DNA of 64,000 nucleotides, taken from positions 1-64,000 of the forward strand of contig JAQSYO010000014.1 in assembly GCA_029256105.1 (NCBI GenBank), given 5' to 3'. The notes under the pieces were generated by a model. That model saw only the letters and a program-made list of their open reading frames with translations. It did not search any database and had not been told where the DNA came from. A program made the translations under genes and the position numbers. Shown one piece after another: positions 1 to 8,770 of the stretch (position 1 is the first letter of the stretch; each line of letters opens with the position of its first letter). The stretch is from Herbinix sp. GTDB lineage: Bacteria; Bacillota; Clostridia; Lachnospirales; Lachnospiraceae.

Positions 1-630
1 TCAATTTCCGGTAATGATTTTCTAAAAGAAGGAGAAAATAAAGTTATCGTTACTGTGTTAGCAGAATCAGGAGACATCATAGAATATACTATAAATGTAT
101 TTCGAGAGTCTGCACCCGAAGATGGAACTACATCGGAGGATATTACTGCTGTGCCAGGTTCCTCAAGTGGAGTATTTGAAGTTGTTCTTATTGGTGGCGA
201 GAAGTTCGCTGTTTACAGTGGAAAATACAAATTGGTTGAACCATCAAGCGAGGTTGTAATACCAAGCGGATATATAAAAACAAAAATGATTATATCGGAT
301 ATTTCCGTACCTGTTTACTCCTTAGAAAAAGATTTGGGAAGTGATTTCCTATTGATTTATGCGATGAATGAAGAAGGTGAGGAAGGCTTTTACCAATACG
401 ATAGGATTGAAAAAACCTTGCAACGTTATGTCCCTAGCAAGGAAAGCATTATAGATAATACTTCTGACACGAATCCAGAGGATATCCTGCAGTCGCAGGA
501 ATACCGCTCTAATCTGAATAAAGCAGCCATTATAATCGCTCTCTTAAGTGCGCTCTGTGTATTGTTGATTGCAATATTAATTCGTATGTTCTTTAAGTTA
601 AAAGGTTATAAGGATGAGGATATAGATTAG
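1..630 (+). CDS. C-terminal part of an exported/anchored protein with cadherin-like beta-sandwich repeat (5' end outside window)
   Basis: The frame is open from base 1, so the gene starts upstream of the window and only 209 residues are visible. The first residues (LKEG.N, then EYTINVFRE) match the end of a Firmicute cadherin-like beta-sandwich domain, which usually occurs in tandem on secreted or wall-associated proteins. The middle (about residues 45-165) is an acidic region I do not recognise. Near the C-terminus there is one hydrophobic segment (AAIIIALLSALCVLLIAILI) followed by a short basic then acidic tail, as in a single-span membrane anchor. A surface or extracellular role is inferred from this architecture; the function is unknown. 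Confidence 0.75.
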   Translation, partial: SISGNDFLKEGENKVIVTVLAESGDIIEYTINVFRESAPEDGTTSEDITAVPGSSSGVFEVVLIGGEKFAVYSGKYKLVEPSSEVVIPSGYIKTKMIISDISVPVYSLEKDLGSDFLLIYAMNEEGEEGFYQYDRIEKTLQRYVPSKESIIDNTSDTNPEDILQSQEYRSNLNKAAIIIALLSALCVLLIAILIRMFFKLKGYKDEDID

Positions 631-633
631 CAC

Positions 634-661
634 TTGACAAATTGTTGAACCTTGTTATACT
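634..661 (+). promoter_or_regulatory. SigmaA-type promoter of the GntR-mcsAB-clpC operon
   Basis: TTGACA (634-639), a 16-bp spacer and TATACT (656-661). It lies just after the preceding gene's stop and about 190 bases before the first start codon of the operon, so it predicts a long leader. The -10 box is inside the palindrome at 651-675. Confidence 0.7.
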
Positions 662-675
662 GAATGTATAACAAG
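651..675. promoter_or_regulatory. 25-bp perfect palindrome over the -10 box; probable GntR/YtrA operator
   Basis: CTTGTTATAC (651-660), spacer TGAAT, GTATAACAAG (666-675): ten perfectly paired bases each side. It overlaps the -10 element, the classical position for a repressor. The downstream gene encodes a YtrA-type GntR regulator, a group that commonly binds palindromes at its own promoter, so autoregulation is the simplest reading. Confidence 0.7.
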
Positions 676-702
676 TATAATTCATGAGGAGTACAATCGC
701 AG

Positions 703-729
703 CAATTGAATTGAATTTTAATTCAATTG
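703..729 (+). other. Hairpin in the operon leader
   Basis: CAATTGAATT (703-712) pairs with AATTCAATTG (720-729) across a 7-base loop. No T-run follows, so it is not an obvious terminator. It sits in the 190-nt untranslated leader of the clp operon. Confidence 0.45.
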
Positions 730-860
730 TTAGCTAAATCACTTTTTAGTTCTACAATATAAAGTTTCATTTCCAAATTGATGTACAATGGAACAACGAA
801 ATCTAAGGTAATAAATGATACACGATAACGATAGTATGTAAAATAACGAGGTGCATGTGA

Positions 861-1235
861 ATGTATGTAGAAATTGATTTTAATAGTGAGGAAGCAATTT
901 ATATTCAACTAAGGAATCAAATCATTTACGGTATTGCTACTTCGCAATTGCAGGAGGGCGAGAACCTGCCGTCCGTAAGAGATTTGGCAGAACATATCGG
1001 AATTAATATGCACACCGTTAATAAAGCGTATACAATCTTAAAGCAGGAAGGTTATTTAAAGCTGGACCGAAGAAAAGGTGCGGTTATTGCGGTGGATATG
1101 AACAAGATACAAGCAATCACTGAGATGAGAGATGATTTAAGGGTAGTACTTGCAAAAGCATTTTGTAAAAACATCAGTTGCGAGGAGGCACATGAAATCG
1201 TTAATGATATCTTCAACGAATTTGAAAGGGGGTAA
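861..1235 (+). CDS. GntR-family (YtrA subfamily) transcriptional regulator heading the clp operon
   Basis: This 124-residue protein has an N-terminal winged-helix GntR domain (about residues 10-75, with IYIQLRNQI, LPSVRDLAEHIGIN and HTVNKAY..L..EGY) and only a short helical tail, the YtrA arrangement without a large effector domain. GAGGTG lies upstream at proper spacing. It is 5 bases ahead of mcsA, in the position that ctsR holds in Bacillus and many clostridia. I saw no CtsR heptad repeat upstream, but there is a perfect palindrome over the promoter. I infer that it represses its own operon, including the Clp genes. The inducing signal cannot be read from sequence. Confidence 0.9.
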   Translation: MYVEIDFNSEEAIYIQLRNQIIYGIATSQLQEGENLPSVRDLAEHIGINMHTVNKAYTILKQEGYLKLDRRKGAVIAVDMNKIQAITEMRDDLRVVLAKAFCKNISCEEAHEIVNDIFNEFERG

Positions 1236-1240
1236 TTACA

Positions 1241-1789
1241 ATGTTATGCGATAGATGCCAGAAAAGAGATGCCAAAATATTATATACCGAAATAATTAAC
1301 GGAGTAAAAAAGGAACAGCATCTTTGTGAGGAATGTGCAACCGATTACACATCCTTTCAAATGGAGAAACCTTTAATGAATAGTGAACTTACTTTGGGGG
1401 ATCTGCTTTCGACCTTATTAGATAATTATACAGCGGCAGATAAAAAAGCTCCTGGTGAAGTTCAACCTGCGGTAACCTGTAGTCATTGTGGAACTTCCTA
1501 TGATGAATTTATACAGAAAGGACGCTTTGGTTGCGCACAATGCTACCGAAGCTTTAATGGCCAACTAGGAAAGACCCTTAAGGGAATTCAGGGTGCAGAT
1601 ATTCATACCGGAAAACGACCAAGGGGTTATATAACAGTTACAAATGATCGTAATTTAAAGGACTTTACTGAGGCAGAAAAGCTTTCCCTTAAGCTTCAGG
1701 AAGCAATCGAGAAAGAAGAATTCGAAGAGGCTGCAAGACTTCGTGATCTCATCAAACAGATGAAGAAGGAGGAGACTAACAATGCTTAA
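1241..1789 (+). CDS. mcsA: McsA, zinc-finger activator of the protein-arginine kinase McsB
   Basis: The protein has 182 residues. Four CxxC pairs (C3/C6, C29/C32, C80/C83, C98/C101) can form the two zinc-binding units of McsA. A C-terminal UVR motif (about residues 142-177, EAIEKEEFEEAARLRD) is the ClpC/McsB interaction type. McsA activates McsB and acts as an adaptor for ClpC in the cytoplasm. The gene follows the GntR regulator by 5 bases and overlaps mcsB by 8 bases, which indicates translational coupling. Confidence 0.95.
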   Translation: MLCDRCQKRDAKILYTEIINGVKKEQHLCEECATDYTSFQMEKPLMNSELTLGDLLSTLLDNYTAADKKAPGEVQPAVTCSHCGTSYDEFIQKGRFGCAQCYRSFNGQLGKTLKGIQGADIHTGKRPRGYITVTNDRNLKDFTEAEKLSLKLQEAIEKEEFEEAARLRDLIKQMKKEETNNA

Positions 1790-2816
1790 ATGGTATGAAC
1801 AGATTGTTCCTGACAGCGATGTAGTTATCTCCAGCCGCGTAAGACTTGCCAGAAACCTTGATAACTATCCTTTTTCCGCAAAAATAGTTGAGGAACAGGC
1901 AGTTGCTTTGGTAAATGAAGTTAAAGGGATAACGAACTCTCTTTCAGAGGAGGATAATAGAAGATTTTATTCCTGCAATATAAGTACGTTAAGTGAAATC
2001 GATAAAATCGCCATGGTGGAACGACATATTGTTAGTCCCTTGCTTGCTGAGAAGGAGCAGACCACAGGGCTCATCTTATCGGAGGATGAAACGGTAAGTA
2101 TAATGGTGAATGAGGAAGACCATGTTAGAATTCAAGCCATCGTCGGTGGTATGAATTTAGAACAGGCATATGGTGTAGCAGATCGCATTGATGATATTGC
2201 ATATGATAAATTACATTTTGCTTATGATGAGAAATATGGTTATTTAACAGCATGCCCTACCAATGCAGGTACGGGAATGCGTGCCTCCTGTATGGTGTTT
2301 CTACCGGCCCTCAGCGCTGCTAGAATGATTCCGAAACTAATTGAAGAGGTAAGCAAATACGGTGTAACGATCCGTGGAATATACGGAGAGGGTACGAAAA
2401 GCTTAGGAAATATATACCAGATATCAAATCAAAAGACAATGGGTAATTCAGAAAGTGAAATTATAGAAAATCTAAAACGTGTAGTTCTGCAGGTAGTGAA
2501 ACAAGAAAGAAAAAGAAGAGAATATATGCTATCCGTCAGTTCTGATGAAATAGAGGATCAGGTATTTCGTTCTTACGGAGTACTAAAGTATGCAAGACAG
2601 ATATCTGCTGAAGATGCGATGACCCTACTATCACAATTAAAATTTGGTGCGGATTGCGGATTAATAACATTTGATAGGGAATTCAATATTCACAAATTGA
2701 TGATGGGTGTACAACCGGGAAGCCTTCAATGGACCCTGGGCAAAAATGTTGGAAGTATCACCAGAGATCAATCAAGGGCTGAATATATCAGAAAAGAATT
2801 ACCTACAATTAAATAA
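1782..2816 (+). CDS. mcsB: McsB protein-arginine kinase
   Basis: The 344-residue phosphagen-kinase-like protein phosphorylates arginines on misfolded proteins, tagging them for ClpC-ClpP. Recognisable parts are SSRVRLARN (about 17-25, nucleotide site), NEEDH (110-114) and the catalytic cysteine C158 in the loop CPTNAGTG. A C-terminal RDQSRA matches the RDxxRA element linked to phosphoarginine sensing. Length is normal. An AAGGAGGAG ribosome site lies inside the end of mcsA, supporting the overlapping ATG start. Confidence 0.96.
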   Translation: MLKWYEQIVPDSDVVISSRVRLARNLDNYPFSAKIVEEQAVALVNEVKGITNSLSEEDNRRFYSCNISTLSEIDKIAMVERHIVSPLLAEKEQTTGLILSEDETVSIMVNEEDHVRIQAIVGGMNLEQAYGVADRIDDIAYDKLHFAYDEKYGYLTACPTNAGTGMRASCMVFLPALSAARMIPKLIEEVSKYGVTIRGIYGEGTKSLGNIYQISNQKTMGNSESEIIENLKRVVLQVVKQERKRREYMLSVSSDEIEDQVFRSYGVLKYARQISAEDAMTLLSQLKFGADCGLITFDREFNIHKLMMGVQPGSLQWTLGKNVGSITRDQSRAEYIRKELPTIK

Positions 2817-2919
2817 GACAGAACTCAAAAATTGAGGTCATTTGTTATAGAGTAGTTATTTTTGAGAATGACTCAAGTTAAAACAATAGAATACGCTAAG
2901 CTAGAATGGAGGATACCAC

Positions 2920-5373
2920 ATGATGTATGATAAATTCACCGAAAATGCGAAAAATGCTATTAATTTAGCAAAAGAAGTCGCATACCGCTTATCCCACAAT
3001 TATATAGGAACCGAGCATTTATTAATCGGATTAATGGAAGTAGAGGGAGTTGCGTCAAAGATATTAGAAGAGAACGGGGTTACCGTGGAAAAAGTATTAG
3101 AGCTTGTAAATCAGTTAATCGCACCGAACAACGGTGTGGAAATGATGGATGCAGGCAGCTTTACACCCAGATCGAAACGAATTCTGGATCAAAGCTACAA
3201 GGAAGCTGCTAAGTTCAAAGCCCCCCTTGTTGGAACAGAACACATTTTAATCGCTCTTATTAAGGAATCGGACTGTATCGCAGTTCGCCTTTTAAATACA
3301 TTAGGTGTTAATGTTCAAAAGGTATATATTGATATATTAACTGCTTCCGGAGTGGATGTCAGTTCAGCAAAGAATGAGTATTCTACCGGAAAAGGTACCA
3401 GAACGAAGGGGAAAACCTCGGCCACACCAACTTTGGATCAATACAGCCGTGATTTGACGGAGTATGCGAGAGAAGGCAAATTGGATCCAGTCATCGGTAG
3501 AGAAGGTGAAATTCAAAGAGTAGTTCAAATTCTTAGCCGAAGAACGAAGAACAATCCTTGTCTGGTGGGCGAACCAGGCGTTGGTAAGACTGCCATTGCA
3601 GAAGGTCTTGCTCTCAAAATAGTGGAAGGTAATATACCGGATACAATTAAAGAAAAGCGAGTAGTAACCTTGGATTTATCCGGTATGGTTGCAGGAAGTA
3701 AATACCGTGGTGAATTTGAAGAAAGAATTAAGAAAGTAATCAGTGAAGTTATCGGAGATGGTAATGTTCTCTTATTCATCGATGAAATCCATACCATAAT
3801 CGGTGCAGGTGGAGCAGAAGGAGCAATCGATGCTTCCAATATCTTAAAGCCGTCCTTAGCCCGTGGTGAACTCCAGATCATCGGTGCAACCACTAGGGAG
3901 GAATATCGTAAATACATCGAAAAAGATGCTGCACTAGAGAGAAGATTCCAACCGGTTGTTGTTGAAGAACCTTCCGAAGATGAGGCAGTACAGATTTTAT
4001 TTGGACTAAGGGATAAGTATGAAGCACATCATCAGGTTCGAATAACAGACGGAGCATTAGAAGCAGCGGTTAAATTATCCAGCCGTTACATCAATGACAG
4101 ATATCTACCGGACAAAGCAATTGACTTGATGGATGAAGCTGCATCAAAGGTACGTCTTAGTACCTACAGCTCCTCACCCGAGATTAAGAGTCTTGAGAAA
4201 GAGATCAAACGTCTTGAAGATGAGAAGGAAAAGGCAATCAAACAGGAAGCTTATGAAAAAGCCGGTGAAATAAAGAAGCAACAGGAAGCTGCCCAAGAGA
4301 ATTTGGAGAAGCAGAAGGTTCTGGATGACAAACAAAGACAAGAGAAACAACTCGTAGTAAGTGAAAATGAAATTGCAGAGATCGTTGCCAGTTGGACGAA
4401 GATTCCGGTCAAGAAACTTGCAGAAGAAGAGACCGAGCGATTACAAAATCTAGAGGTTATCCTCCATAAGAGAGTGGTTGGACAGGAAGAAGCAGTAGGC
4501 GCTGTAGCAAAGGCGATTCGTCGAGGTAGAGTGGGTCTTAAAGATCCAAACCGTCCGATCGGTTCCTTCTTATTCCTGGGGCCAACCGGTGTAGGTAAGA
4601 CTGAGTTATCAAAGGCTTTGGCGGAAGCGATGTTTGGTAGTGAAAACTCAACGATACGAGTAGATATGTCCGAATATATGGAGAAGCACAGTGTTAGTAA
4701 ATTAATTGGTTCCCCTCCGGGTTATGTAGGATATGATGAAGGTGGACAGTTAAGTGAGAAAGTAAGACAGAATCCTTATTCCGTCATCTTATTTGATGAG
4801 ATTGAAAAAGCACATCCGGATGTATTTAACATTCTGTTACAAGTTTTAGATGACGGACATATTACCGACGCCCAAGGCAGACGTGTAAGCTTTAAAAATA
4901 CGATTATAATCATGACCTCCAATGCCGGAGCACAAAACATCATTTCACCAAAACGCCTCGGTTTTGCTTCCGTAGTCGATGAAAAAGAGGATTACAAGCG
5001 GATGAAGGATGGCGTAATGGATGAAGTGAAGAAGATATTTAAGCCAGAGTTTATCAACCGTATTGACGAAATTATCGTATTCCATTCCTTGACGAGAGAG
5101 GATATACAAAGCATCGTAGTCATTATGGTAGCAACGATTGCAAAGAGATGTAAAGCACAGATGGATATTGCACTTGAGACCAGTAACGATGTAATTGGCC
5201 ATCTTGCTGAAGTTGGATTTGATGCAAAATACGGCGCAAGACCACTTCGTCGTGCAATCCAGACGAATATTGAAGATAAACTGGCAGAGGCTATTTTAGC
5301 AGGCACAATAAAAGAAGGGGATACCGTTCAGGTTGAGTACCTTGACAATGAAATGGTAGTACTTGCGAAATAG
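2920..5373 (+). CDS. clpC: ClpC AAA+ unfoldase subunit of the ClpCP protease
   Basis: The 817-residue HSP100 protein has two Clp N repeats (about 1-145) and a first AAA+ module with Walker A GEPGVGKT (217-224) and Walker [11 protein letters not shown] coiled/UVR-like middle segment (about 420-470) follows. The second AAA+ module has GPTGVGKT (about 554-561) and [10 protein letters not shown]. An LGF tripeptide near residue 680 is the loop that docks onto ClpP. It recognises McsB-marked substrates. It is the last gene of the operon, 104 bases after mcsB, with a GGAGG-like site before ATG. No clpP is in the window. Confidence 0.97.
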   Translation: MMYDKFTENAKNAINLAKEVAYRLSHNYIGTEHLLIGLMEVEGVASKILEENGVTVEKVLELVNQLIAPNNGVEMMDAGSFTPRSKRILDQSYKEAAKFKAPLVGTEHILIALIKESDCIAVRLLNTLGVNVQKVYIDILTASGVDVSSAKNEYSTGKGTRTKGKTSATPTLDQYSRDLTEYAREGKLDPVIGREGEIQRVVQILSRRTKNNPCLVGEPGVGKTAIAEGLALKIVEGNIPDTIKEKRVVTLDLSGMVAGSKYRGEFEERIKKVISEVIGDGNVLLFIDEIHTIIGAGGAEGAIDASNILKPSLARGELQIIGATTREEYRKYIEKDAALERRFQPVVVEEPSEDEAVQILFGLRDKYEAHHQVRITDGALEAAVKLSSRYINDRYLPDKAIDLMDEAASKVRLSTYSSSPEIKSLEKEIKRLEDEKEKAIKQEAYEKAGEIKKQQEAAQENLEKQKVLDDKQRQEKQLVVSENEIAEIVASWTKIPVKKLAEEETERLQNLEVILHKRVVGQEEAVGAVAKAIRRGRVGLKDPNRPIGSFLFLGPTGVGKTELSKALAEAMFGSENSTIRVDMSEYMEKHSVSKLIGSPPGYVGYDEGGQLSEKVRQNPYSVILFDEIEKAHPDVFNILLQVLDDGHITDAQGRRVSFKNTIIIMTSNAGAQNIISPKRLGFASVVDEKEDYKRMKDGVMDEVKKIFKPEFINRIDEIIVFHSLTREDIQSIVVIMVATIAKRCKAQMDIALETSNDVIGHLAEVGFDAKYGARPLRRAIQTNIEDKLAEAILAGTIKEGDTVQVEYLDNEMVVLAK

Positions 5374-5542
5374 CAGATATTTCTATTATAAATAATTAAT
5401 TATCAGATATATTTATCTTTAGTAAAAATTTCTATAGATAAATAGTAGAAATTGATCGATATATCGTTTATAATGGAAGAGTTCCATTTTAAAACGTTAT
5501 CTGTCACATTAGGCATATAAATACAATTAGGAGGGTCATACG

Positions 5543-5956
5543 ATGGCAGTTGTTGAAGAGTTAATACGCAAGGAAAGCGATGGGACAATTAGCTTTGGTA
5601 ATTACACATTAAATGTAAAATCAAAGGTTTCTGATTTCGAGCATCAGGGAGATTTATATAAGGTAAAGACTTTTAATGAATTAACTAAGCTTGAAAAGAA
5701 CGGAATGTTTGTCTACGAATCGGTACCTGGTACTGCCGTATTTCATTTGGATACCAATGACAATACAATCAGCTTCGAAGTAGCCGGTAATGAAATGGCT
5801 CAGATTACCTTAGAACTTGAGGCGGAGAAGGAATATGAAATATTAAAGAATGATTCTTATCTTGGCAAAATGAAGACAAATTTAGGTGGAAAACTTGTTC
5901 TCAGCTTAGATTTAGACGAAGATGAAATGGATTCTATAAAGGTGGTTAAACTTTAA
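5543..5956 (+). CDS. Conserved small protein of unknown function, beta-rich
   Basis: The 137-residue acidic protein has no signal peptide or membrane segment. The alternating pattern (GDLYKVKTF, GMFVYESVPGTAVFHL, GGKLVLSLDLDEDE) suggests a small beta-sandwich. I recall similar Lachnospiraceae proteins carrying the label endosialidase, but no catalytic domain is visible and I do not adopt that name. It has a strong AGGAGG site and ends 1 base before radA, so the two are probably co-transcribed. Confidence 0.85.
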   Translation: MAVVEELIRKESDGTISFGNYTLNVKSKVSDFEHQGDLYKVKTFNELTKLEKNGMFVYESVPGTAVFHLDTNDNTISFEVAGNEMAQITLELEAEKEYEILKNDSYLGKMKTNLGGKLVLSLDLDEDEMDSIKVVKL

Positions 5957-5957
5957 T

Positions 5958-7316
5958 ATGGCAAAAAACAAAACCGTGTTTTTCTGTAAGGAGTGCGGCT
6001 TCGAATCAGCAAAATGGCTGGGGCAATGTCCGGGCTGCAAAGAGTGGGATACATTTGCAGAAGAACCGGTTGTGAAAAAGGGCAATAAGCCAGCTGGCGT
6101 AAAGAATACCAAGGAACCCGAGCTATTGTCTAATATTAAGACAGAGGCAGACTTAAGATTAAGCTCCGGCATCGAAGAGTTGGATCGTGTCTTAGGTGGG
6201 GGAATCGTCCAGGGAAGCCTTGTATTAGTTGGTGGCGACCCGGGAATTGGTAAATCAACGCTGCTATTGCAGATGTGCCGCGAGATAGTGAATAAGAATA
6301 AAAAAGTACTTTATATATCGGGCGAAGAATCCTTAAGCCAAATAAAAATGAGAGCAGAACGGCTCGGCGTATTTCACGGCGAGCTTCTGCTCCTTTGTGA
6401 AACAGATTTGGATCTTATTGAGGACGCCATTCATAAACATACTCCTGATATTGTAATCATTGATTCAATTCAGACAATGTTTAAAGAGGAAGTTACTTCA
6501 GCACCGGGAAGTGTAAGTCAGGTAAGAGAGTCTACAGGAGTACTAATGCGGCTTGCCAAAAGTTCCAATACCTCGATATTTATCATAGGACATGTGACAA
6601 AAGAAGGTGTTGTTGCTGGACCTAGAGTATTAGAGCATATGGTGGATACCGTGTTGTATTTTGAAGGTGATAACTATGCGGCTTATCGTGTATTGCGTGC
6701 GGTAAAAAATCGGTTTGGATCTACAAATGAAATCGGTGTATTTGAGATGCAGGGCAAAGGACTTGTTGAGGTGAAAAATCCCTCTGAATTTATGCTGAAA
6801 GGCAGGCCTGAGGGAGAACCGGGATCCGTTGTTGCGGCCTCCATTGAAGGGACAAGACCAATTTTGGTGGAAGTACAGGCCTTGGTTTGTAAAACCAATT
6901 TTAACATGCCAAGAAGGACTTCTGCAGGTACGGATTATAACCGAGTGAATTTATTAATGGCAGTATTGGAAAAACGTGCAGGTATCCAATTATCGGACTG
7001 TGATGCTTATGTTAATGTCGCAGGTGGTATGAGGATCACGGAGCCGGCACTGGATCTGGCTGTAATTACAGCAATAATATCAAGCTATAAGAATATTGCT
7101 TTGGACAATAGAACGGTTCTATTTGGTGAGGTGGGGCTTACCGGAGAGATTAGAGCTGTGAATATGGCGGAGCAAAGAGTGACCGAGGCTTCTAAGATGG
7201 GATTTGAGGTATGCATTTTGCCACAGGCAAATAAAGAGCATATAAAAGTAACTGGAATAAAGCTGATTGGAGTAAAAAACATTCAAGAGGTAATGGGTAT
7301 TCTTATGCAAAGATAA
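5958..7316 (+). CDS. radA: RadA/Sms DNA repair and recombination ATPase
   Basis: The 452-residue protein has an N-terminal zinc finger (C10, C13, C24, C27). A RecA-like core follows with Walker A GDPGIGKST (93-101), and the family motif KNRFG lies near residue 250. The C-terminal part is the Lon-protease-like domain (GGMRITEPALDLAVI..). RadA promotes branch migration and processing of recombination intermediates. Full length. It starts 1 base after the preceding small gene. Confidence 0.96.
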   Translation: MAKNKTVFFCKECGFESAKWLGQCPGCKEWDTFAEEPVVKKGNKPAGVKNTKEPELLSNIKTEADLRLSSGIEELDRVLGGGIVQGSLVLVGGDPGIGKSTLLLQMCREIVNKNKKVLYISGEESLSQIKMRAERLGVFHGELLLLCETDLDLIEDAIHKHTPDIVIIDSIQTMFKEEVTSAPGSVSQVRESTGVLMRLAKSSNTSIFIIGHVTKEGVVAGPRVLEHMVDTVLYFEGDNYAAYRVLRAVKNRFGSTNEIGVFEMQGKGLVEVKNPSEFMLKGRPEGEPGSVVAASIEGTRPILVEVQALVCKTNFNMPRRTSAGTDYNRVNLLMAVLEKRAGIQLSDCDAYVNVAGGMRITEPALDLAVITAIISSYKNIALDNRTVLFGEVGLTGEIRAVNMAEQRVTEASKMGFEVCILPQANKEHIKVTGIKLIGVKNIQEVMGILMQR

Positions 7317-7351
7317 TGGTTATGTGTTAAAATTTATATGGGGGAAAACAA

Positions 7352-7804
7352 ATGATGGATACGTTATACGAAAGATTAATACTTCTCTCGACTGCGCAGG
7401 AATGCATGATGGATGTAGCTGATCGGATGGATCAGTGGGATAAATCTCAACTAATCGTAGAAAAAAGTACATTTGAAACAATGAACGTGTCGGATAAAAT
7501 ATTGAATTTATCCATCGAAGGCAATCGGTTAATAGAGAAAATTCAAGAACGTTATCTCTTAACCTTGGCTAGCCTTAACCCAGACGAAGAACAAAAAGTG
7601 AATGCCTTTTTGGAGGAAGTCAAAGGATTATTCTATAAGATATTCGAAAATGCATCAAAAGCGAATGACGTGTCACATAATCTTGAAACACAAGTTGCGG
7701 TTCAGAGGGAAATTGAGGAAGGTATTAAACAGTCTTTCTGCTATATTTGTGAGAATGTTGATTTGGCAGTTGCTTGTGCGGAATTGGTGATGGCAGAGGA
7801 ATAA
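7352..7804 (+). CDS. Small helical protein of unknown function
   Basis: The 150-residue protein is predicted to be almost entirely alpha-helical and acidic, without signal or membrane segments. A GGGG-type ribosome site precedes the ATG, and it starts 35 bases after radA, probably in the same transcript. C133 and C141 occur near the end but form no known motif. I do not recognise the family. Confidence 0.7.
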   Translation: MMDTLYERLILLSTAQECMMDVADRMDQWDKSQLIVEKSTFETMNVSDKILNLSIEGNRLIEKIQERYLLTLASLNPDEEQKVNAFLEEVKGLFYKIFENASKANDVSHNLETQVAVQREIEEGIKQSFCYICENVDLAVACAELVMAEE

Positions 7805-7844
7805 AATAAAGATGAAAACAATATTTTAAAATATTAAAATATTA

Positions 7845-7873
7845 TTGACAATTAAGACAATTCATAGTACTAT
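7845..7873 (+). promoter_or_regulatory. Promoter of the tRNA-Trp gene
   Basis: TTGACA (7845-7850), a 17-bp spacer and TACTAT (7868-7873), about 18 bases before the mature tRNA 5' end. Confidence 0.7.
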
Positions 7874-7890
7874 AAATAAGCGACATAAAT

Positions 7891-7961
7891 AGGGGATTCA
7901 TACAGCGGTAGTATGACGGTCTCCAAAACCGTTCACGGGAGTTCGAATCTCTCATCCCCTG
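7891..7961 (+). tRNA. tRNA-Trp (anticodon CCA)
   Basis: The acceptor stem AGGGGAT (7891-7897) pairs with ATCCCCT (7954-7960), with discriminator G at 7961. The anticodon stem ACGGT/ACCGT encloses loop CTCCAAA, giving anticodon CCA. The T-arm loop is TTCGAAT. No CCA tail is encoded. It stands alone between its own promoter and terminator. Confidence 0.96.
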
Positions 7962-7972
7962 CTAAGTAAAGA

Positions 7973-8009
7973 AAAGCCTTTCAATCTAACGATTGTAGGG
8001 CTTTTTTTC
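7973..8009 (+). terminator. Intrinsic terminator after tRNA-Trp
   Basis: AAAGCCTTTCAATC and GATTGTAGGGCTTT form an imperfect stem with a TAAC loop, followed by a run of T. Confidence 0.85.
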
Positions 8010-8086
8010 TTGCATAAAATAAGAGTGAGCCACAGGAAGATACTGGAATTAACGCTTAAAATTTATTTTCTTTACATAATTTGAAC

Positions 8087-8115
8087 TTTACAAACCGAGA
8101 TCGTTTGTATATAAT
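8087..8115 (+). promoter_or_regulatory. Strong SigmaA-type promoter ahead of the Rnf leader RNA
   Basis: TTTACA (8087-8092), exactly 17 bases, then consensus TATAAT (8110-8115). The predicted start is near 8122. It is the only good promoter seen between the tRNA and the rnf cluster. Confidence 0.75.
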
Positions 8116-8121
8116 ACCTAC

Positions 8122-8252
8122 TGTCGACAAAATCTAACAGGATTTTTGTTCGAGCTTTTATTAGAAGAGAGTTTGGCCTTATAAAATAGTGATATATGAA
8201 TAGACCATCTGGATTTTGTTGACTTTATGTTAACAAGTCCAGATGGTTTTTT
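8122..8252 (+). ncRNA. Candidate leader RNA/attenuator (or small RNA) upstream of the rnf cluster
   Basis: From the predicted start, GTCGACAAAATC (8123-8134) can pair either with the nearby GATTTTTGTTCG (8141-8152) or with GATTTTGTTGAC (8212-8223). The latter is inside the final terminator hairpin. Mutually exclusive pairings ending in a terminator are typical of attenuators or riboswitches. No riboswitch class I know matches. It could equally be an independent small RNA of about 130 nt. Confidence 0.5.
8204..8252 (+). terminator. Strong intrinsic terminator inside the rnf leader
   Basis: ACCATCTGGA pairs with TCCAGATGGT, and the inner TTGTTGAC pairs with GTTAACAA, giving a long stem followed by TTTTTT. 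It lies 90 bases before the first gene of the rnf cluster. Confidence 0.85.
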
Positions 8253-8341
8253 GCTGTTATTATTTTAACAATAAATATAACATTAATTTTACAGACCAAT
8301 AGCTGGAAATGTAAACAATCAGAAGAAAGGAGGAAGGTAAA

Positions 8342-8758
8342 ATGAAAGAATCAATAGAATGTATGATAATGGAAGTTGGAAAAGATAGAGTAAAAGCAAG
8401 GGCTAAGATGCACAGCGATTGCAGTAGCTGTGGTATGTGCGAAGGTAGTCATGCGGTCTATTATGAAGCTATCAACAAGGCTAATGCGAAATGTGGTCAA
8501 AGTGTTATTTTAGAAGTTGAAAAACAAAGTGTTTTAAAAGTTGCATTTATGGTATTCGTTCTTCCAATGCTGACTATTGCTTTTGGCTCAGCATTAGGCA
8601 TTTATGTTGCGAAATATATGCATATTTCAAGCATTTTAGCGGCTATTTTAATAAGCTTAGTTACACTTATTCCTACAATTATTTATATAAAAAAATATGA
8701 TGCTAAAGTACAAGATAAATCAAGTACACCAGTCATAACTAAAATACTCAACGAATAG
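8342..8758 (+). CDS. RseC/MucC-family membrane protein, first gene of the rnf cluster
   Basis: The 138-residue protein has a soluble N-terminal part with a cysteine cluster (SDCSSCGMC, about residues 26-34). Two transmembrane segments follow (about 65-85 and 90-110). This is the RseC/MucC pattern, whose members in other bacteria are linked to redox-regulator reduction together with Rnf-like complexes. It is 12 bases upstream of rnfC and evidently part of the same operon. Its job here is inferred as an accessory or maturation factor for Rnf. Confidence 0.8.
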   Translation: MKESIECMIMEVGKDRVKARAKMHSDCSSCGMCEGSHAVYYEAINKANAKCGQSVILEVEKQSVLKVAFMVFVLPMLTIAFGSALGIYVAKYMHISSILAAILISLVTLIPTIIYIKKYDAKVQDKSSTPVITKILNE

Positions 8759-8770
8759 GAGGTACTTATC

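Noticed and set aside
627..650. TTAGCACTT at the end of the first gene resembles half of a CIRCE (HrcA) element.
   Set aside because: The matching GAGTGCTAA half is absent; the stretch is partly the stop codon and -35 region.
5543..5956. Endosialidase label for the small protein before radA.
   Set aside because: No signal, catalytic residues or size of an endosialidase; recalled name only, not supported by the sequence.
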